64,000 nucleotides of DNA, taken from NCBI RefSeq assembly GCF_028858725.1, contig NC_084773.1, positions 10,034,350 to 10,098,349 on the forward strand, written 5' to 3'. Under the pieces are notes generated by a model. The model had not been told where the DNA came from, did no database searches, and worked only from the letters and a program-made list of their open reading frames with translations. This document shows positions 57,201 to 64,000 of the stretch, one piece after another (position 1 is the stretch's first letter; each line of letters begins with the position of its first letter). The position numbers were made by a program, and so were the translations under genes. This DNA is from Colius striatus (lineage: Eukaryota; Chordata; Aves; Coliiformes; Coliidae).

Positions 57201-60200
57201 GATTCAGTTTTGAGATGCATAGCTCACATTTGGACTGTCACTGCAGAAAGTGACCCTTTTATCATCACAGGCTACTGGCACAGAGCAGAAGTGTTATACA
57301 GCAACTACAAGAGATCATTTCAGGAAGCTGCAGGGAGAAGCCAACTGAACTCCAACTCGGACAATTAAACTGCAATTATCAAAACAATGCTTTGCAAGGA
57401 TGAAGTATTTCAGCATCTGAAGAATGCAGGACTGCTGTCAAACAAACAGCATGCAAGCATGCTAGTGATCAGCCAAGTTCAGCATCCAAGGAAGGTCTTA
57501 TCTGGACTCCCTTCCGTGGCAGCAACCAGCTTTAAGTCACTCCACAGGTCTGTAAGGGAATCTTAAGCCCACCAGGCCCCAGTAACAAGGGCTTAAGAGT
57601 AGTTCAAGTCACAGAGGAGAAGTCCAGATGACATTAGGGAACACCGGCAGCATCCAAGGTGAGGGTTCTGCACTTGTTTACCAGATGTTCAGTTTAGTTA
57701 CTGAAGAAACTGCTATCAGCAGAGACAGCTACCAATATGTCCTTGTGAGCCCACACAGCCCACAGTTTTAGAGCATGCAAACACCAAGTGCCCTGTTCAA
57801 TAGCCCTTACTCCCAAACCAGGGCTCACAAGACACCTATCTCACGATGCAGCATTTAAAAACGCATCCTAGGCAAGCACAAGCTATGTTGTTTACAACCA
57901 AATGTTAAGTTCTGCATAAACTAGTCTCATTTTCACAGAGAAGTCAGACCAAAATCCCATGTATGTTAGAGACAAGGCTATTTATAGTTTTGCACAGATG
58001 GTTCGATTGTAATTGTCATGTTTCCTCAAGGACAAGCTTTGCCAGAGATTTGCTCCGACAGGTACTTCACATGACCTTCCAACTCAAGAGTGTTAAACCA
58101 GAAGCTTTAAGAAGGTGCTGCAGAAATGGAATCTGGTAGCCCTCTTGCTTCTAAGCATTCATTTTGGGGAGCAAACCAAGCAAAGTGGGTCTTCCCTAGG
58201 TGACTTCAGAAGAGAGGTTATAGCAGAGCTTTTCTGCTTCCAGTTAAAGGACTCACCAGTGTCACAAGATGTCTGTGCTGCTCAGCAAGGGGTTTGATTC
58301 ACTGGTTTTGGTAGGAGGGCAAGAATGCATGTAGCAACTGCAAGATATTTAAATTCTTAACTTGGGACCTTTGAGGGACAACTCCGAGTGTGCCATGTGG
58401 AACTATCAGTAGGGTATTTGAGGACACAGGCATGGCACCGCTGGGCAGAGGAAAGTTGAACATAGCTGCTGCCTTGCACTTCTTACCCCTTACACTTCTC
58501 ACTGCAGGTCAAGAGTGCAACAAACTGCTAGTGAATTTTTGAAGTTTTCCTTATTGAGGGGTCAGACTGACCCCATTTTACAGCTTTCCTACACAAGGAG
58601 AATTAACATAACAGCACACACACATATACAAAAGAAACAGGGGTAGCACTTGAAAGTAACAGCATTAGCGCTGACTTGGATTCTGAGGGCTCAGGCTAGG
58701 CATGGTGGGGCTACTCATTAGTTCATGGAGGGCAAGTCATGTGTTCAGTCAGCTGTTGGGAGTCACAAGGGGGAAAGAAAAAAAGAGAGAGACAAGTATA
58801 CTCGTTCTTCCTGAGTAAGTACAGAAATGAAGCCTTGATTATTTAACAAGGAATATTCAAATGACTCCACCCACTTCAACCTCAAATACAGCTACTGAGA
58901 AAACAGGGTCTGTGGACTCCCACCACCCCACAGCACAGCGAGGCTGAGGCTCCTCTCACACACTGACAGTGCCACTGCAGCCCCAGAGCACGGTGTGTGT
59001 ACCACCCTCCTCAAAAAGAGAACTCTCCACTTCCCCAGGCCCCAAATCCACATGGACACAACAGAGTGCTAGGCACAGGCCAGAGCTGGCTAGCCACTGG
59101 CAAGTACTGGAAGGCCTCAAGCTTCCATATCAGGCAACTGTCAAACAAAGAACAGCTTGCCTCCAGTTGGGAGGACTCTGCTGGGTCACGTGTTCTCAGT
59201 TTACATGTAAAACCTCTCATACACACATATCACAGCAGCTCTGCTTATCAGCAAGTATTTTCAGTGAGATAACACTGAGAACTCCAGCTTTGACTCAACA
59301 GGTTTGGAGTTACTGGGTAAGACATGCTCATTTTGATACTGAGGTTACCTATCTTAACTCAGATTAAGCCCATCTTTTTACAGCTGTTTTAATAAATAAG
59401 CCCATCGTTCACAGTGAAGTTGTCTAAGTACAAGAATTAGGTATTTCTATATTTATTAGTCTATATTTACCCACAGAGTAATAACATAGCTATTATTTCA
59501 TTTACCTTATTATACAGTCACAGCCAAAAGCACTTCTAACGTCCACTCTACTACTTTTTAGAACTGACTCAGGCTTTACACACGCCAAGAGCTCCTTTCG
59601 CAATAACTGCCAGTCTCTTCAGCCGCCTGTTTTCTCACGTTAATCGCTCCCAGGCTGCCTGCTCATCTTAACAGCGATACCCATCGACCACCCTGACTAG
59701 CATTTCAGCAACCCAGCACCAACGCGGTGCTTCTCCAAACACCGGCGCTCAGGCCACTTCGGCCACCGGCTGCCCGAAAGCCTTTTCGGGCTTTGAGGGA
59801 AAGATGCAGCAGCAGCACATGTCACAGACAATACATTCTCCTCCTGGGGAGATACCACTACGGGCCGCTTCAAGCCTCTCGGGAGAGAAGGCTCCCACAA
59901 AGGCCTCAAGAAACGCGCATCTCAGCAAAGGCCTGCGGGTCCCGGCTCCCGCAGCGCGGCGCTGCCCTTTCCCGGGGAGGCCTCCGCGGCCCAGCTCTAT
60001 TGTTCCGAGGGAAACGCTGGGCCGGGCCCGGCACGGCTCCGGAGAGCTCCGAACCTGGCGGCGCCGGCCGCCTGACCCCGCCACGGGGCGGGCAAGCGCC
60101 AGCCCTGCCCGGCGGGCCAGCTCCAGCTCCGTAGTCCGCCCGGGGACCGGCAAACCGGCGTCACCGCCCCCCCCCCCCCCCCCGCGCCGCGGAGGGGCCC

Positions 60201-60333
60201 CGGCGGCGCAACCCCCCCCTCCCCGGGGAGGGGCCTGGAGCGGCGCCCCCCGCACGGCGACTGCCGGGGCGGAACCGCCACCGCCGCCCCCAGCCGCGGT
60301 GTGAGGCGCTGCCGGCACCCCGCGGGGCCTCAC
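45250..60333 (-). other. RAB7A: RAB7A intron 1 (15 kb)
   Basis: The acceptor (tctcttccattccag) ends at 45250 and the best donor (cagcag|gtgagg) is at 60333 in the CpG island, giving a 15-kb first intron. Human RAB7A also has a long first intron and a non-coding first exon. I found no other gene, no full-length transposon and no clear CR1 inside. Open frames here are all short and without family resemblance. A C12 run lies at 50849-50860 and a C17 run at 60167-60183. Confidence 0.75.
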
Positions 60334-60580
60334 CTGCTGCGTGTGCCGCGGCGCCCGCCCGAGACTCGCTGCCGCCCCCCGCTCGCCTCCGTCGGCTTTA
60401 ATGGGCCCCACCGCCTCCCCGCTTTCACTTCCGCCTCCCCCCGACAACTTCCGGTCACGAGGCCCGCTGGCCATGACGTCAGCGCGCAGCCGGGCCGGCG
60501 GCGGAGGGGACGGGCGGTGGCGCGCGCGTGGCCGCGGCGGCCCGGGCGCCATCTTGGGCTGCCGAGCCCGCGACGGGGCC
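60334..60580 (-). promoter_or_regulatory. RAB7A: RAB7A non-coding first exon and CpG-island promoter
   Basis: The CpG island spans about 59720-60640. A palindromic CRE (TGACGTCA) lies at 60474-60481. ETS-type sites (- strand ACCGGAAGT at 60455-60447 and GCGGAAGTG near 60434-60426) and a YY1-type CCAAGATGGCG on the - strand (60557-60547) complete a typical TATA-less housekeeping promoter. YY1 motifs in this orientation often lie just downstream of the start, which would put it near 60570; a start just left of the CRE (near 60450) is also possible. The first exon ends at 60334. Confidence 0.7.
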
Positions 60581-60649
60581 GCGCGGGAAAGGCCCGCGGC
60601 GCCTTGGGCACCTGAGGCGGGCTCCGGGAGAAACCGCCCCCGCTGCGTT

Positions 60650-63600
60650 GTCAGTGCACCAAGAGGGGAGGAAAGGCCCCCCTGGCTGAGGGGCAATCGC
60701 AGAGCTGGCACACAGGTTGTGACCTGTGACTGTGTGAGGGCAAACCGAGTTAACGTCGACCTCAGGCGGCCCCCACAGACCTCTCCCACATTCGATGTCG
60801 TCGTGCAGCAGCAGACCTGTGAGGTATCAGCACACACAATAGTTTTGGATGAATATCCACTTTCTTAATGTAAATCGGGAGGGTGCAGTTGTCCCTTGGC
60901 GTGCTGGTGAGGAGGAGAGACTCCCCCCTCCACCCAGCCCTGTAATAAACCAACGCCTGCTTTCTAAACCAGCATTTGGGTTGGAGAGTTTTCTTGGGTA
61001 ACAATTTCCAGCAGCACGAGGAGCTTGTGTGGCACAGGGGCTTGGCCCAGCGTGGCCCTGGGGAGGCACAGAGGCCGTGGGTGGGAAGTGACCTGCCTCC
61101 TCCCCGGTCTGCCATTGCCACACCGTGCCTGTGCGGCCACCCTCCCGCCCTCAGAGGGCTCAGGGGAGAAGGAAAAGGGTGGAGAGGCCTGTGAGCAATA
61201 TACAGCAGACTGCTGCCTTGTGAGCAACAGACTGCTGCCAGCTCTCTAAGAGACAGGGAGTGACTTGTCAAAGGAAAGGGATGGAGAGACACACCTTAAT
61301 CCCTGGGATCATAACCGCCCAGAAGGAATCCATATTCTCTACACTGCCTGTTGGCAGCAAGTTCACATCATTATTCAGCACTTCCCTGACTACTCTTACG
61401 TTCCTCCAAGTCACATGCCTGTTGTGGGTTTAGTTAGCCAGTGAACTCAGGAAAGCAACCAAGGAAAAAATATTTTTAGAATTAATTAGAGAGATAAAAG
61501 GTCCAAAGCTACTTATAGCTACATTAGAAAGAAAATCAGTTGTGAGCAGTATCCAGCAGATTGCTTCCAGCTCTCCAAGAGACAGGGAGTGACTCGCAGA
61601 GAGATGGCAGTACTGGCAGTCAGAAGACCTTTGCTCTTCCATCTGTCCTGAGACAAATCTGTCAGATATTGTCGGGCAAATTGCTTGCCTCCTCTGTAGA
61701 GTAATGCAGTTTCTCAGTGTGTCACCTGGAAACAGGAATGCTCACCTCAGAAAGATGCTGCAGGGTTTGGTTCAGCAGTGCTCACAAAGCAATTTGAGAT
61801 CCATAGTGTAAAGGTAGTGCAGCACAGCCAGTGTGCTATTAAAGTCGTTACTTGTTGAGCCCGACCTCAATCCCTTCTGAGGAATATCTATCACAGAACA
61901 CATGGGGTGTTCTTACAGTGTCCTACTTCAGAAAAGCATAGGGGCCTGAGACCAATTTGGCCTCTGAGTTGCCCAGAGAAGCCTGTGTGTGCTGCCTGCA
62001 GTGGGAACCACCTCTGCTCCAAAGGGCAGCCCAACCCCACACTACTCCAGGTGTTCACCGTCACACTCTCCCTCCTGCACACCGGTGCCAGCTGGGGGCT
62101 GAGCCTGCCCTGAGTCACTTTAGCACTGAATCTGCTGATAACTAGCAGGAAACATACCATGGGTACGTTATCTGCCAGCTCAGTGTGCCAAACTGGCTTC
62201 ATGCAAGGCACACCTGATGAGAGGGAGGGAGGCAGGACACGGCTGCTGATCCTTGGACTCATTTAAGTTGTGGAAATGCAAACTAAGAGAAGGTGAATGG
62301 GAGCCAGGGCTGCTGGACTCTCCTTATGTGATGCCAGCAAGTTCATTACCAGGTTTCCATCTTCACTTCTTCACCTGCAGGACTGTCTCACTGTTACCAA
62401 TCCATCTCTCAAGAGTGGGGAGCCTGTGACATCTGGTTTGTCAGTGCTGCCAAGACACAGCTGCAGAAGAACCTGGGACCAGTTAAAACATGGAGTGGAC
62501 AAAAGAAAAGCTTTGATTAATGAAATGATGGAGAAAAAACCCTTTCAAATGCAACATGATTTCTTCGAGTGGGGAGGAAAGTATCCCCACAGCTCGGCCC
62601 CAGGACTATGGGCCCTGCACATGACAGCAGTGTGTGGCGCAGAGCTTTTCCCAGTCCCAGCTGTAACAGGAGACCCACGTGCTGGGCTGTTATGAGCAGT
62701 CATTCATGGTGAGTTACAGTGTCCATTGGCTGTCTTTTCCTAAAAGTTTCCTTTTGAATGTCTGTTGATACAATGTGCAAAGCAATCAAAACCCCTGTGA
62801 AATTTCCTCCTTCCTCCTCTACATACCTTTGTTACACAGGCAGTAACCTCACACTAAGTTCCTGTGTCATTTGCTAGCTTTCTTGGCATGGCCAACAGCT
62901 GTGTCATGCAATAGCTGTTTGTGGCAAGTTTCTCATCCTCTGTGGGAATGCAGCATTTTCTCAGACTGACGAGGCAAGATCCTGCCTGCCTTGAAGAACA
63001 TAAGACTCCTGGCACTCAGGAGGATCAGTGTCAGCAGAAAGGTCCTTGCTATCCAGGCTGGATGCCTGTCTTTTGGCACAGATGAGAGATACTTTCATTC
63101 TGCCACTGGGAATGTAAGAAGACAGTGGTAGGAGAGTGGCAAATGGAAGTACTGAGCTGTGGCTCTTGCATTTTGTCTGGCTCTATGGACATACACATGC
63201 TGCTGCCTCCATTCCACCAAAATACATGAGACCTGGGAGAAATCTGCAGTGAGCAGCCCACCACACTTACCTTCAGTAGCCTGTGAACAAAACCGTATTC
63301 CTCATCTCATCACTTGTTTGTTAATAGCAAAATCCAGTGAAAACCCATAAAAGTGGATCCATTTGAAACATGATGCCAGTCATTGCCAATCACTAAAATA
63401 ACTCTTAAGAAATTCATCCTCTGTCCTTGAGGGACCTACACACAGGTGAGCAGATCTCTAAAGTTATACTGATGGCTCTTAAGACATTTACCAGTGGAGA
63501 AACCTCAACCTATTTCAAGCACTTATCCCTCTAAACCAGGAAGGAAGAATGCCTCCAGCTTTGATTTTCTTCCCTTTGTGACATCTAACCTCTATTTACT

Positions 63601-64000
63601 AATCTTCTTGATCCAATTAGAGACAGTAAAACATTACATATCTTGTACTGTCTCTTTGCTTTTGTCCTTGGACAGAAAGGGACCCTCCCTTTCTCTTCTT
63701 AGTCCATGAAGTGGCACAGTGAACAGACATAAGACCCACCACCTGGTTGCTGAACTTGGAATGGCCTGCAGGGAGGTCCAGGGAGAACGTCACCTTAGCT
63801 GTGGTACCTACAAATCCTTGACATTAGCTGTGAACATCTGACATTCCCCACAGTACCTAATGCATTCACCTTTTTCTGTGGACACACAGCTACCCTGCCT
63901 TTGGCCATCTGTGGCATTACAAGCTTGGGGAGAGCCTCCTCATTCCTCTGACACTCGTCCAACATATTTCAGCTCTTCAGAGTCCTGCAAGCCCTCGTCC
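60650..64000. other. Intergenic region upstream of RAB7A
   Basis: No gene, exon or known transposon could be supported. A short sequence occurs twice (61190-61265 and 61540-61610). The frame at 62297-62695 (+) has a Lys-rich stretch (DQLKHGVDKRKALINEMMEKK) but no family match that I can name, and lacks gene context. Confidence 0.55.
61190..61610. repeat. Pair of diverged direct repeats
   Basis: Segments at about 61190-61265 and 61540-61610 share 'gtgagca.tat.cagcaga', 'ccagctctc.aagagacagg' and 'gagtgact' in the same order and orientation. The left copy has an extra internal 'tgtgagcaacagactgctg' repeat. Origin (local duplication or two copies of an unrecognised dispersed repeat) is unresolved. 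Confidence 0.65.

Noticed and set aside
62297-62695. 132-codon + frame with a Lys-rich, possibly Myb/SANT-like stretch
   Set aside because: The resemblance is vague, there is no start context, splice structure or neighbour to support it, and I could not match it to a real family.

Overview
This is bird nuclear DNA. The genes are split by short GT-AG introns, CpG islands mark the promoters, and the dispersed repeats are CR1 LINEs plus one solo LTR of a type common in bird genomes. The genes match COPG1, HMCES, a histone H2A, H1-10 (H1x) and RAB7A, which fall in human 3q21 and, as I recall, on chicken chromosome 12. I cannot name the species.

Layout. COPG1 (gamma-1 coatomer, + strand) enters from the left with only its first coding exon missing; 23 coding exons run from 173 to 17169. 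HMCES (+, 17552-22074, six coding exons) starts 382 bp after the COPG1 stop. A CpG island near 24-25 kb holds an intron-in-5'UTR, polyadenylated H2A gene (+, CDS 24659-25039). After about 3.5 kb without a gene comes a second, larger CpG island (about 29.1-32.7 kb) with the intronless linker histone H1-10 on the - strand (CDS 30372-31016). From 33.1 to 36.1 kb there is a degenerate tandem array with a unit of about 70 bp, rich in CA, TA and GA. It is followed by three CR1 fragments, two of them joined tail to tail. RAB7A (-) fills 40.8-60.6 kb: coding exons at 42056-45241, a 15-kb first intron and a CpG-island promoter near 60.4 kb. The last 3.4 kb is intergenic.

How the genes relate. COPG1 (COPI vesicle coat) and RAB7A (late endosome/lysosome GTPase) act in membrane traffic. 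HMCES (abasic-site DNA-protein crosslink shield) and the two histones act on DNA and chromatin. They are independent housekeeping genes, not a pathway. The orthologous human genes look ordinary.

The least ordinary items are four. (1) An H2A replacement-type gene has a short tail and a Thr120-Gln121 motif, and sits where I recall no H2A in human. (2) A cluster of promoter- and CTCF-like motifs lies inside the inferred H1-10 3'UTR. (3) The ~70-bp array and CR1 pile-up lie between H1-10 and RAB7A, genes I recall as not adjacent in human. (4) The COPG1-HMCES junction is very tight and has no canonical poly(A) signal. I found no CRISPR array, phage-like system or other clearly new multi-gene system.
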